Assembly: GCF_000472385.1 (NCBI RefSeq)
Contig: NZ_AWZU01000012.1
Location: 119,006-183,005, forward strand
DNA length: 64,000 nt
Source of the DNA: Bradyrhizobium sp. ARR65
GTDB taxonomy: Bacteria > Pseudomonadota > Alphaproteobacteria > Rhizobiales > Xanthobacteraceae
Reading direction: 5' to 3'
The notes under the pieces were generated by a model that made no database searches, was not told where the DNA came from, and saw nothing but the letters and a program-made list of their open reading frames with translations. Below, one piece after another: positions 33,109-40,578 of the stretch. Position 1 is the stretch's first letter; every line of letters begins with the position of its first letter. The position numbers were made by a program, and so were the translations under genes.

Positions 33109-33654
33109 GTGCGCGAACGTGAAGACGAATGGACCGGCCTGATGCGGTCGGCCATGGCTGGCGACGACGCGGCATATCATCGTCTGCTCAGGGCCATTAC
33201 GCCGGTCTTGAGGGCCGCGGCGCGTCGCGGGCTCGCGCGTGCAGGGCAGCCTCCCGATCAGGCCGAGGATATCGTGCAGGACATCTTGTTGGCGGTGCAT
33301 CTGAAGCGACATACCTGGGATGCGAACGCGCCGTTCGCGCCCTGGCTGTTTGCCGTCGCGCGCAACAAGCTGATCGACGCGCTGCGCCGCCGGGGCAGGC
33401 GGGTGTTCGTCAATATCGATGATTTCGCCGAAACCCTGCCGGAGGGGCCCAGGGCGGAAACAGCCGCGCCCGCCGAGGTCGAGGCCCAGCTCAAGACATT
33501 ACCGGCGCGCCAGCGCGAGGTGCTGCAATCGATCGCGGTCGAGAGCGCCTCGATCAGGGACACCGCGCGAAAATTTGCGATGAGCGAGGGCGCGGTGCGC
33601 GTGGCGCTGCATCGCGCCCTGGCCAGTCTCACGGCAAGGCTACGAGAACAATGA
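33109..33654 (+). CDS. ECF sigma factor (EcfF/SigF-like)
   Basis: 181 aa, GTG start with GGAG 5 nt upstream. Sigma region 2 covers about 12-95 (PDQAEDIVQDILLAVHLKRHTW, APFAPWLFAVARNKLIDALRRRGRR) and region 4 about 125-178 (LKTLPARQREVLQSIAVESASIRDTARKFAMSEGAVRVALHRALASL). Directly followed, with a 4-nt overlap, by an NrsF/DUF1109 membrane anti-sigma. In Bradyrhizobium and Caulobacter such pairs respond to oxidants or metals. A candidate self-controlled promoter lies just upstream. Confidence 0.92.
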   Translation: MREREDEWTGLMRSAMAGDDAAYHRLLRAITPVLRAAARRGLARAGQPPDQAEDIVQDILLAVHLKRHTWDANAPFAPWLFAVARNKLIDALRRRGRRVFVNIDDFAETLPEGPRAETAAPAEVEAQLKTLPARQREVLQSIAVESASIRDTARKFAMSEGAVRVALHRALASLTARLREQ

Positions 33655-34295
33655 GCATGGATACCGATCAGCTAATCCGGACGCTCGCCGCCGACAATTC
33701 CTATCGCGCGCGCCCCGTCGGCTTTGTGCTGGCGCTGGCGCTGCTTGCCGCAGCACCAGTCTCGCTTCTGATGTTTTTTTCCGCGCTCGGTGTTCGGCCC
33801 GACGTCATGACGGCGATGCATAATCCATTCTTCGACCTGAAATTCGCCGTGACGCTGGCGTTGGCGGTGGCGGGAATAATTGCCGGCCTGCATTTGTCGC
33901 GCCCCGAAGTTTCGCTGGGCGGCTTCGGTTGGCTGTTCGTGATCCCCGCCGGGATTCTGGCCGCCGGGATTGCCGGGGAGGCCATGCTGCCGCAAAGATT
34001 GCCGATGATGACGCGGCTGGTCGGCAACAATTCTCGGGTCTGCATGACCGCGATCCCGCTGATGTCGCTGCCGCTGCTCGCAGCGGCGCTTGTCGGCCTG
34101 CGCCACGGCGCGCCGACGCGCCCCGCGCTCACCGGCGCCGTGGCTGGATTGATGTCCTCGGGCCTCGCCGCGACGTTCTACGCCTCACACTGCACCGACG
34201 ACTCGCCGCTGTTCGTCGCGACCTGGTACACGGTGGCAACCGCGCTGGTGACCGCGATCGGCGCGCTGGCGGGGACGAAGGTGCTGAGATTTTAG
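33651..34295 (+). CDS. NrsF/DUF1109 membrane anti-sigma factor (OsrA-like)
   Basis: 214 aa from the overlapping ATG at 33651; an ATG at 33657 gives 212 aa. Six hydrophobic segments: about 24-46, 62-82, 92-112, 132-152, 160-178 and 186-208. Two cysteines stand in loops, Cys131 (NNSRVCMTAIP) and Cys181 (YASHCTDDSP); counted from the second ATG they are 129 and 179. As I recall, those are the positions of the redox-active pair of B. japonicum OsrA, which holds EcfF at the membrane until oxidised. A redox-sensing role is therefore well supported by analogy. Confidence 0.9.
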   Translation: MSMDTDQLIRTLAADNSYRARPVGFVLALALLAAAPVSLLMFFSALGVRPDVMTAMHNPFFDLKFAVTLALAVAGIIAGLHLSRPEVSLGGFGWLFVIPAGILAAGIAGEAMLPQRLPMMTRLVGNNSRVCMTAIPLMSLPLLAAALVGLRHGAPTRPALTGAVAGLMSSGLAATFYASHCTDDSPLFVATWYTVATALVTAIGALAGTKVLRF

Positions 34296-34330
34296 AGGCG
34301 ACAACTCGGCGACTGCGCCAGACGCCGGAC

Positions 34331-35443
34331 TTAAGCCGCCGGTGCGTCCGCGTTCTGCTGCATGCGATGGAAGCGCAGCACCTGTTGCGCGGTCGAGGGG
34401 CGCAGCCGCTCATAGGTTGCCTTGCAGGAGGCAATGTCGGTGGGCGTTCCGCCCGAGAGCTCCTCGCGCATATTGATGATCGCCCTCACGGTCGACCATG
34501 ACATGCCCGACACTTTGCACAGGATCATCACTCCTTCGGCGCGGCTCTCGATCATCATGTTTTCCGCTGTAGACACCGGCACGTTGGCAAGGGCCGCGAT
34601 CGCGGCGTTGGCTTCGTCGAATTTTCCGTCTTCCGCAAACTGCACCACCTGCTGCTCGTCAAGCCGTCCGTCCTCGTAGAGCGATTTGACCAGGGCATGC
34701 GCGATCTCGGTCTGCTGGGTTAGCCCAGAGGGAGCCGAGCGCGCGCGCCGGGTTGCCTCGCGCACCGCGCCCGGCACATCGCCGGCCAGTTTCGGATTGG
34801 CCGCCTCCAAGCGCTGCCGCACGGTCGCGGAAGCCTTGGCGAGCAGTTTCAGATAAACATGCCGCGGCAGATCGGGACGCAGGCCGATGCAAGTCGTCAG
34901 ATTGTCGTCACCCTCGGCGCGGCTGACCAGCCGGGTGAAGCCGCGCTCGTTAAATTCGGCGCCGGGATTGTTGACCGTATTCTGCACCACTTCGTCGTTG
35001 CCGCGCAGCACCAGCACCTCGGTCACCGCGCCGCTCAGGGCGCGGCGATTGGAAATCGCGAGCAGATGTGCCTGACTTTTGTTGTGCGCCGCCTCGATCA
35101 GCGTCTCGTCGTCGAGCCGTTCGGAGCGCGACAGCACCGGCCCTGCGACCTCAATTGCCTCGTCGAGGGCCAGCGTGCGGACGGTCTGCGGTGGCGCAAC
35201 ATCGATGGGCGCCAGACGATTGGCAAGGAGCGCCTTGGCGGAAATCTCGATCTGCTCGATCAGACATTGGAAGACGTCGTCGAAGAGTTCGATCTGTTGG
35301 TCGGAATAGTCGACCGCGCCTTCGATGAACAGGTCCGCGACGCGGCGGAGCGTCTCGACCCGCCGCGCCACTGTGCCGTGCGCGAGCGCGGCCTGCAATT
35401 CGTCGAGCAAGCTATCGGTACTGGCGGCAGACTTTGAACCCAT
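34331..35443 (-). CDS. DUF2336 domain-containing protein
   Basis: 370 aa, all-alpha, HEAT-like. Typical DUF2336 stretches are RVETLRRVADLFI, YSDQQIELFDDVFQCLI, LSRSERLDDETLIEAAHNKSQAHLLAISNRRALSGAVTEVLVLRGNDEVV and NPGAEFNERGFTRLVSRAEGDD. Cytoplasmic and of unknown function; the family is common in Rhizobiales and Rhodospirillales. It converges with nrsF, 35 bp between the stops, and is not part of the sigma operons on either side. Confidence 0.88.
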   Translation of the reverse strand: MGSKSAASTDSLLDELQAALAHGTVARRVETLRRVADLFIEGAVDYSDQQIELFDDVFQCLIEQIEISAKALLANRLAPIDVAPPQTVRTLALDEAIEVAGPVLSRSERLDDETLIEAAHNKSQAHLLAISNRRALSGAVTEVLVLRGNDEVVQNTVNNPGAEFNERGFTRLVSRAEGDDNLTTCIGLRPDLPRHVYLKLLAKASATVRQRLEAANPKLAGDVPGAVREATRRARSAPSGLTQQTEIAHALVKSLYEDGRLDEQQVVQFAEDGKFDEANAAIAALANVPVSTAENMMIESRAEGVMILCKVSGMSWSTVRAIINMREELSGGTPTDIASCKATYERLRPSTAQQVLRFHRMQQNADAPAA

Positions 35444-35944
35444 GTCTCTGTCCTAGAGCAGATACGAACCGCCGATTCGTCGTCCGTTGAAAATGTCTTC
35501 GTGTTTTGAAAACGGCGCCCGTCAGATCTCCGAGAGCGAAAGAGCAGGATTCTCGCCACATAGGCGAGCCCGAAAGGTCGGGCCCATGATTTCGCCATCG
35601 GTGGAACTGAAGGCAAAATCTACGCGGGAAAGCCTTTAGTTTTGGTATCTTTTGGAGCCGAATAGGAGTGCACGAAGGCTCCGTTACCGTTATTTCGACA
35701 AATGAATTTTCATGCGGCGGACGACGGCTTGCGGACCGCCGACGCTGGCTTGGCGGAAGCCTTGCCGAGCTCGTTTCAAATCACTGTATTATGATACCTG
35801 AATTTTCGAGGCGCTCTCCTGAGCATCTGCTGGCTTGTGGGATAGGTCACAGATGCGATCGCGCAGCCGTGCCATACTCAAGAATCTTGGCTCCACGATC
35901 GAACCACTCGCCAACCCCATCCGACAAATCCTGCGAGACGGCAC
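35444..35944. other. 501-bp intergenic region with two adjacent hairpins
   Basis: No gene recognised. CTCGCC (35552-35557)/GGCGAG (35563-35568) and GCCCGA (35568-35573)/TCGGGC (35578-35583) form two stacked hairpins about 110 bp upstream of the DUF2336 start, a possible leader structure on the minus strand. The right part should hold the promoter of the sigma operon; TGTATTATGATACC near 35785-35800 is AT-rich, but I cannot assign hexamers. Confidence 0.4.
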
Positions 35945-36514
35945 TTGAGTGCAACACAGGCGGCTTCGGACGAAATTCTGATCGCCCGGATCGCTCAAGG
36001 CGACCGGCTCGCCATGCAGGTGCTGTACGGGCGGCACCATGTCAGGGTGTTTCGTTTCGGGCTTCGGCTCGTCCGCGACGAACAGGTCGCGGAAGACCTC
36101 ATCAACGAGGTCTTCCTCGACGTATGGCGTCAGGCCGTTAAGTTTGAAGGCCGATCCGCCGTTCCCACCTGGCTTTTGGCAATCACACGTTTCAAGGCCC
36201 TGTCTGCGTTGCGGCGCAGGAAGGACCTTGAACTAGAGGATGAGGTTGCCGACGCGCTTCCGGATACGTCCGACGATCCGGAGGTGGTCGCCACCAAGAA
36301 GGACGCCAGTGAAGCGTTGCGTAAGTGCCTGGCGGGACTTTCGCGCGAACATCGGGAGATCGTCGATCTCGTCTACTACCACGAGAAATCGGTGGAAGAG
36401 GTCGCTGACATCGTCAGGATTCCCGAAAACACCGTGAAGACGCGGCTGTTCTATGCGCGCAAAAAATTGGCCGAACTGCTCAAAGCAGCCGGCGTGGAGC
36501 GAGGCTGGCCATGA
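35945..36514 (+). CDS. ECF RNA polymerase sigma factor
   Basis: 189 aa from a TTG at 35945 (weak GAGACGG upstream); no ATG lies before residue 24, so a rare start codon is likely. Region 2: DRLAMQVLYGRHHVRVFRF to FEGRSAVPTWLLAITRFKALSALRRRK. Region 4: LAGLSREHREIVDLVYYHEKSVEEVADIVRIPENTVKTRLFYARKKLAELL. An RpoE-type ECF factor seen in several Bradyrhizobium genomes. It overlaps the next gene by 4 nt (ATGA), which encodes its presumed anti-sigma factor. Confidence 0.92.
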   Translation: MSATQAASDEILIARIAQGDRLAMQVLYGRHHVRVFRFGLRLVRDEQVAEDLINEVFLDVWRQAVKFEGRSAVPTWLLAITRFKALSALRRRKDLELEDEVADALPDTSDDPEVVATKKDASEALRKCLAGLSREHREIVDLVYYHEKSVEEVADIVRIPENTVKTRLFYARKKLAELLKAAGVERGWP

Positions 36515-37209
36515 TGGCACTGAGCAAGAAGATGCTGGAAGACGGGCCCAGTGACATTGAGCTGCTGCTGCCATGGTACGCGGCCGGCACTCTGACTGCG
36601 CGCGACGCACGGCGCGTCGAGGAGGCGCTGGCGCGCGATCCCGATCTTGCGCGGCAATTCGCCGTGATCCGTGAAGAATATGCCGAAACCATCGTCGTCA
36701 ACGAGAGCCTCGGTGCGCCGTCGGGACGGCCGCTGCAGAAGCTGTTTGCGGCGATCGACGCCGAACCGGAACGCCGCCGGCGGGCGAGGGTCGGCCTGGT
36801 GGCGCGCGTGTCCGGCTTTTTCGCGAGTCTTTCGCTGCGGACACTCGCCTGGTGTGTGAGCCTCGGTGCGTTGGTGCTGGTGTTGCAGGCCGGCGTGATC
36901 GCCACCGTGCTGATCGGTAACCAGTCCGCGCCCTATCAGACGGCCTCGCTCGGCATGAACGAGCCCGTCGTCCACTATTTGGGCGGCGCCGCGCCGCCGC
37001 GTGCGCTGGTGCGGTTTGCGCCGGAAGCTCGTATCGCCGATATCACGGCGCTGCTCGACAAATATCAGGCCTCCATCATCGGCAGGGCGAGGGACGACAT
37101 GTTCCGCCTGCAGTTCGGCGATCAGGCCATGAGCAAGGAAGATCGATCAAGCGTGATCAACAAGCTCTCCGGCGAGAAGAGCGTCAGCCTCGCCGTGCCG
37201 GCGCAGTGA
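36511..37209 (+). CDS. single-span membrane anti-sigma factor
   Basis: 232 aa. N-terminal cytoplasmic part (1-100) has the anti-sigma-like IELLLPWYAAGTLTARDARRVEEALARDPDLARQFAVIREEY, but no HxxxCxxC zinc motif. One membrane helix at about 112-138 (TLAWCVSLGALVLVLQAGVIATVLI), then a periplasmic domain (APPRALVRFAPEARIADITALLDKYQASIIG, FRLQFGD, SSVINKLSGEKSVSLAV). The periplasmic domain probably senses the signal. Start overlaps the sigma stop by 4 nt, and its stop overlaps the next ORF by 4 nt. Confidence 0.88.
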   Translation: MMALSKKMLEDGPSDIELLLPWYAAGTLTARDARRVEEALARDPDLARQFAVIREEYAETIVVNESLGAPSGRPLQKLFAAIDAEPERRRRARVGLVARVSGFFASLSLRTLAWCVSLGALVLVLQAGVIATVLIGNQSAPYQTASLGMNEPVVHYLGGAAPPRALVRFAPEARIADITALLDKYQASIIGRARDDMFRLQFGDQAMSKEDRSSVINKLSGEKSVSLAVPAQ

Positions 37210-37472
37210 GGGCTGTTCGCGAACTCCGGGTCCCGTGCTTCACGCTCCTCCTCACTGCGCGCGATCTCGGCTCACCAGGACGTGATGATCTCTGCGGCCG
37301 ACATCTATGCGGCCGTGACGGCTGTGGTTGCCGCCGCGCCCGCGCCTTGATCGCACGGGAACTTGCCAGATCCGGTGAAAGCGTGCCGGAACAGAGCGAA
37401 AAGCCGCCAGTTGCGACCGCCGCCGGCGAAAAATCCGCAGCCACCGGGACCAACGGCGCAGCCGAGCAATGA
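37206..37472 (+). CDS. unknown small ORF coupled to the anti-sigma gene
   Basis: 88 codons from a GTG that overlaps the anti-sigma stop (GTGA). The second half (LIARELARSGESVPEQSEKPPVATAAGEKS) looks like real protein. The first half is Cys/Arg/Gly-rich (DLCGRHLCGRDGCGC) and unconvincing, while the +1 frame there reads HQDVMISAADIYAAVTAVVAAAP before a stop at 37346. A frameshift joining the two frames near 37340 is therefore possible. Some related operons carry a protease gene at this place; none is present here. Confidence 0.35.
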   Translation: MRAVRELRVPCFTLLLTARDLGSPGRDDLCGRHLCGRDGCGCRRARALIARELARSGESVPEQSEKPPVATAAGEKSAATGTNGAAEQ

Positions 37473-37630
37473 TCAATTTGCGTCCGGAACCGCGTCCCCC
37501 AAAGATTAAAAAAATCACTCATCGATTGAACGTGCCCCGGGTGCTTGGCGACCAAAGGGTGTGGGAGCGGAAATCCCTCCCCGCCAGTCATATCAGGCGC
37601 GAGCGCCCATCCACCCCAAGCGCCATATGA
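37469..37630 (+). CDS. unknown 53-aa ORF at the end of the sigma operon
   Basis: ATG overlaps the previous stop (ATGA), and the stop at 37628-37630 lies 4 bp before a strong terminator. The peptide is basic and Pro-rich (INLRPEPRPPKIKKITHRLN, then VLGDQRVWERKSLPASHIRR). No family known. Its case rests on the overlap and the terminator. Confidence 0.3.
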   Translation: MINLRPEPRPPKIKKITHRLNVPRVLGDQRVWERKSLPASHIRRERPSTPSAI

Positions 37631-37634
37631 CTTT

Positions 37635-37673
37635 GACCCGTCCGGTTGTCCCCCCGGACGGGTCTTTCATTTT
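37635..37673 (+). terminator. rho-independent terminator of the sigma/anti-sigma operon
   Basis: GACCCGTCCGG (37635-37645) and CCGGACGGGTC (37654-37664) pair perfectly over 11 bp, followed by TTTCATTTT. Its position 425 bp after the anti-sigma stop suggests the transcript includes the two small ORFs. Confidence 0.8.
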
Positions 37674-37883
37674 CGCGCTGTTTTGCCGCGTCCCTAAGGC
37701 GACATGGCCGCGATGACGCGCGCGTGGCTTGACCGCGAAACCTGCGGAACGCCGCCCGGCGCGGCGAAATGTTGGCGTCCGCTGGACAACAAAAATGTTT
37801 TCCACAAAAATAATGCGGTCACGTCAGGGTGATTCGCGTCCGTTGCGTCTGCGTCCGTTATCTTCCTTACGGGCTGGGGTTCA

Positions 37884-38330
37884 ATGACACATCACTTGGA
37901 CGTGGCTTTGCGCCACGATCTGATCGTGCGCTGGTGCATGCTTGCCGAGCAGCGGCTGCAGCATCTCACTGAATTGTTCGAGAGCGGCCGGTGGCGCCGC
38001 TATCACAGCGAACGTGCTTTTCTCGAGAACATCCGGGAAGCCAAAAGGGCGGTGGAGACCTGGCGCACTTTGTCCGGGCGGTCGAGCCCGCGCAAGGACG
38101 AGGCGCCGCGCTTCGTCCGTCAGGAGCGCGGGTATGAGGCGCTTCCGCTCGCGAGCGCGCCCTCCATCGCATCCGCCACCGCCGCCGACTTCGTTCCCGC
38201 GGAGGAGGTGCCCGCCGCGCCGATAATCGATCTCGTCGCGCTGGAGCGGGCGCTGATCGCCCCTTCACCGCCACGGGTCGACCTCGCCGCGATCGAGCAG
38301 CGCTATCCGCTGCTGCGCAATGCGCTCTAA
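37884..38330 (+). CDS. TIGR03809 family protein
   Basis: 148 aa. The N-terminal helical half matches this narrow family: LIVRWCMLAEQRLQHLTELFESGRWRRYH, then FLENIREAKRAVETWRTL. A Pro/Ala-rich linker leads to a short conserved C-terminal end (IDLVALERALIA, VDLAAIEQRYPLLRNAL). Function unknown. The family is known chiefly from Bradyrhizobium and Rhodopseudomonas next to TIGR03808, as here, although the two genes are convergent with stops 4 nt apart. Two GCGTCCGTT direct repeats (37836 and 37851) lie upstream. Confidence 0.8.
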   Translation: MTHHLDVALRHDLIVRWCMLAEQRLQHLTELFESGRWRRYHSERAFLENIREAKRAVETWRTLSGRSSPRKDEAPRFVRQERGYEALPLASAPSIASATAADFVPAEEVPAAPIIDLVALERALIAPSPPRVDLAAIEQRYPLLRNAL

Positions 38331-38334
38331 AGAA

Positions 38335-39699
38335 CTATCTCCGCACCGCGTTGCTGCCGATCACGAGCTGCGCATAGCGCTGCGCACTGTCGCTTGTCAG
38401 GTCCGCGGTGACGGGACGGGCGTGATCGAGCCCGACGATGGCGCCCCGCGCCGTCTCCGAAATCACGTTGTCGTTGATCAGTGCGGTGCCGGCGCCCGGC
38501 ACGACCGATACGCCGATGCCGGCAAAAGCGTTGCGGATCACGTTGCCGGAGATGGTGACGTCGCGCAGATATTTGCCCCAGCCGGCAACGATGCCGAAAG
38601 CTGGTGCGTTCTCGATTACGTTGCCGGTGACGGTGCTATCTGCCTCCACGTAGATACCGATGCCGGCGTCATCGTCCGGCGCGGTGCCGATCGGCCGTTT
38701 CGGCAACAGGTTGCGGATGATGTTGCCCTGGACGACCGCAATGCGTCCGCCTTCGTTGAAGTTGCACACGGAGACGCCGAGCGCCGCGCCATCGACCGTA
38801 TTGTTGGCGATGACGGCGCCCTCGAAGGAGAATTCGGAATAGAGCGCGACCTCACGGACATTGCTGACGCTGTTGCCGGTGATCTGGATATTCGACGCCG
38901 AATTGCCGCGCACCGCGGAGTAATCGCAGTTCTTGATGCGGTTGCCACGCACGATCACATTGCCGGCGCGAAACGCGTTGATGGCATTGCCGTACTGGCC
39001 CGAGCCGCCGGGGCCGGCCTTGATGTCCTCGATGCGGTTGTCGGCGACGAGGGTGCCGTCATCGCCGATCGCGGTGCGCAGGATCTCGATGCCGTTGTCG
39101 CTCGTGCCGAAAATCGTGTTGCGCGAGACGATCAGGCCCAGCGCATCGAAGGAAACGACGGCCGTGGACGCGATGTTCATAAAGACGTTGCCGGTGATCT
39201 CGCCGGAGACTTGCTCGATCCAGATGCCGGCGCCGCCGCTGCTCACGATCTCGCAATCGATAATGCGGATGGCACGCCCGCCGAGAAGATGGATCAGGCC
39301 ACGCCGGGGCGGCAGCGGGATGTCGCCACCGTCAAGCGTGATGCCGGTCAGGCCGATGTGGCCGGCGCCTTCGCCGAGGACCAGCGACGCGCCGCCGCTG
39401 AAGACGAATTTGGTGGCGCCGCGCACGCCGACGAGCTGGGTGCCGTCCTGCAGATTCAGAAGGCCGGTGCGGTAGACGCCCGGCGGCAGCACCAGCGGCG
39501 TTTGCACGCGTGCAGCCTCGTCGATGGCACGCTGCAGAGCTCTGGTCTGGTCGTCGGGGCTGCCGGGCCGCACGCCATATTGCGTGGCATCGCGCCCGAG
39601 CGAGGCGAGCGCCGCCGCGCGCGCCGTATCGGGCGATGCCAACGCGCCCACGGCGCCCGCGGCGGAAGCACCCAGCAAATGACGTCGATTGAGATTCAT
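38335..39699 (-). CDS. TIGR03808 family Tat-exported parallel beta-helix protein
   Basis: 454 aa from the ATG at 39699. Twin-arginine signal NLNRRHLLGASAAGAVGAL, then YGVRPGSPDDQTRALQRAIDEA as in pectate-lyase-type openings. The body is a right-handed beta-helix with many NxI/VxxN turns (VSRNTIFGTSDNGIEI, VIVRGNRIKNCDYSAVRGN, QITGNSVSNV, VTGNVIENAPAFGI, TISGNVIRNAF). This is a periplasmic or exported folded protein. Carbohydrate binding or cleavage is typical of the fold but not shown here. Confidence 0.88.
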   Translation of the reverse strand: MNLNRRHLLGASAAGAVGALASPDTARAAALASLGRDATQYGVRPGSPDDQTRALQRAIDEAARVQTPLVLPPGVYRTGLLNLQDGTQLVGVRGATKFVFSGGASLVLGEGAGHIGLTGITLDGGDIPLPPRRGLIHLLGGRAIRIIDCEIVSSGGAGIWIEQVSGEITGNVFMNIASTAVVSFDALGLIVSRNTIFGTSDNGIEILRTAIGDDGTLVADNRIEDIKAGPGGSGQYGNAINAFRAGNVIVRGNRIKNCDYSAVRGNSASNIQITGNSVSNVREVALYSEFSFEGAVIANNTVDGAALGVSVCNFNEGGRIAVVQGNIIRNLLPKRPIGTAPDDDAGIGIYVEADSTVTGNVIENAPAFGIVAGWGKYLRDVTISGNVIRNAFAGIGVSVVPGAGTALINDNVISETARGAIVGLDHARPVTADLTSDSAQRYAQLVIGSNAVRR

Positions 39700-39826
39700 G
39701 GCCCGCAGTTCTCGCGAATGCACGCGTGGCGAGAGTTACTCCAGAAATGCGGTGTCGTGCCGCAACCGCGAGGGGCGGGAAGGATGTTTCTTCGAGGTAG
39801 GGTTAAAATCTTTACCCGCGGTGATG

Positions 39827-39915
39827 GGTAGGATGGATGGGGTTTAACGAAGTGAAACCCATCGTGCCTGCCGCCAGTGAAGTTGATGGGGTTCGCTTGC
39901 GCTCGATCCACCCTA
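39827..39915. repeat. dispersed palindromic repeat (GAAACCCATC family, copy 2)
   Basis: GGGTAGGATGG at the left and CGATCCACCCTAC at the right frame GAAGTGAAACCCATC and GATGGGGTTCGCTTGCGC. The order matches copy 1 at 14160-14235. The right end covers the pcp stop codon (TAG at 39913-39915). Confidence 0.7.
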
Positions 39916-40578
39916 CAACCGTGCGGGCGCAGCCTCGCGCGCGGCCCGCCTTGCGAGCTTGATTAGCTCCATCAGCAGGGCTTCGCCGGCATCGACCAGT
40001 TGATCAAGCGTGATGCCCGACGGGCCATGGTAGGACGCGCCATCGCGCGCGACCAGGGGCACATGAATGAAGGCGGCGTGCGATGGACCATCGGGCCGCC
40101 GGCAGGCTTCGATCGCGCGCCAGCTCAAGTAATTGCAGAGATAACTGCCGGCATCGCGCGAGGGGCGGGCATCAATTCCTGTTGCGAGCGCTGCACGCAG
40201 CAGGCTTGCGGTGTGTGGGCCGAACGGCATGGAGTCGGCTCCGCTGACGATCGACCCTTGCCGGGCGAGCGTGCCGTCCGCGTCCGGCAGCAGCGTAGTG
40301 ACGGCGTTGCGTGCGCGCGTTTCCACCCGCAGATAAGGCGTGCGGTCGGCAAGGCCGAACATGAGCAAGGCCTGCGGCGCGACCTCTTTGATCAGCTCCG
40401 GCAGTTCGCGATCGACCGTCTGGTAGGTGACATGGAAGATGTGACCGGTCAGTTCGACGTCGTCGAGCGCGGGGCGGCGCAGTTGCGTCAGGCGCGCGAC
40501 CAGCGGCATGGTCGGATTGAAGGGCGCGCCGGGAAACGGGCCAAAACCGGTGAGGAGGATGCGCAGCTTCCCGCTCAT
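39913..40578 (-). CDS. pcp: pyroglutamyl-peptidase I (C15 family)
   Basis: 221 aa from the ATG at 40578, overlapping the meaB stop by 4 nt. N-terminal LLTGFGPFPGAPFNPT is the family opening. Catalytic triad by motif: Glu86 (LRVETRARN), Cys148 (AGSYLCNYLSW) and His172 (FIHVPL). It removes N-terminal pyroglutamate from peptides in the cytoplasm. Last gene of the fol-mut-meaB run; no functional link to the mutase is known, so it is probably a passenger of the operon. Confidence 0.92.
   Translation of the reverse strand: MSGKLRILLTGFGPFPGAPFNPTMPLVARLTQLRRPALDDVELTGHIFHVTYQTVDRELPELIKEVAPQALLMFGLADRTPYLRVETRARNAVTTLLPDADGTLARQGSIVSGADSMPFGPHTASLLRAALATGIDARPSRDAGSYLCNYLSWRAIEACRRPDGPSHAAFIHVPLVARDGASYHGPSGITLDQLVDAGEALLMELIKLARRAAREAAPARL

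Noticed and set aside
38320..39831. 503-codon plus-strand frame over the beta-helix gene
   Set aside because: Antisense shadow of the TIGR03808 protein, with repetitive composition caused by the beta-helix turns.
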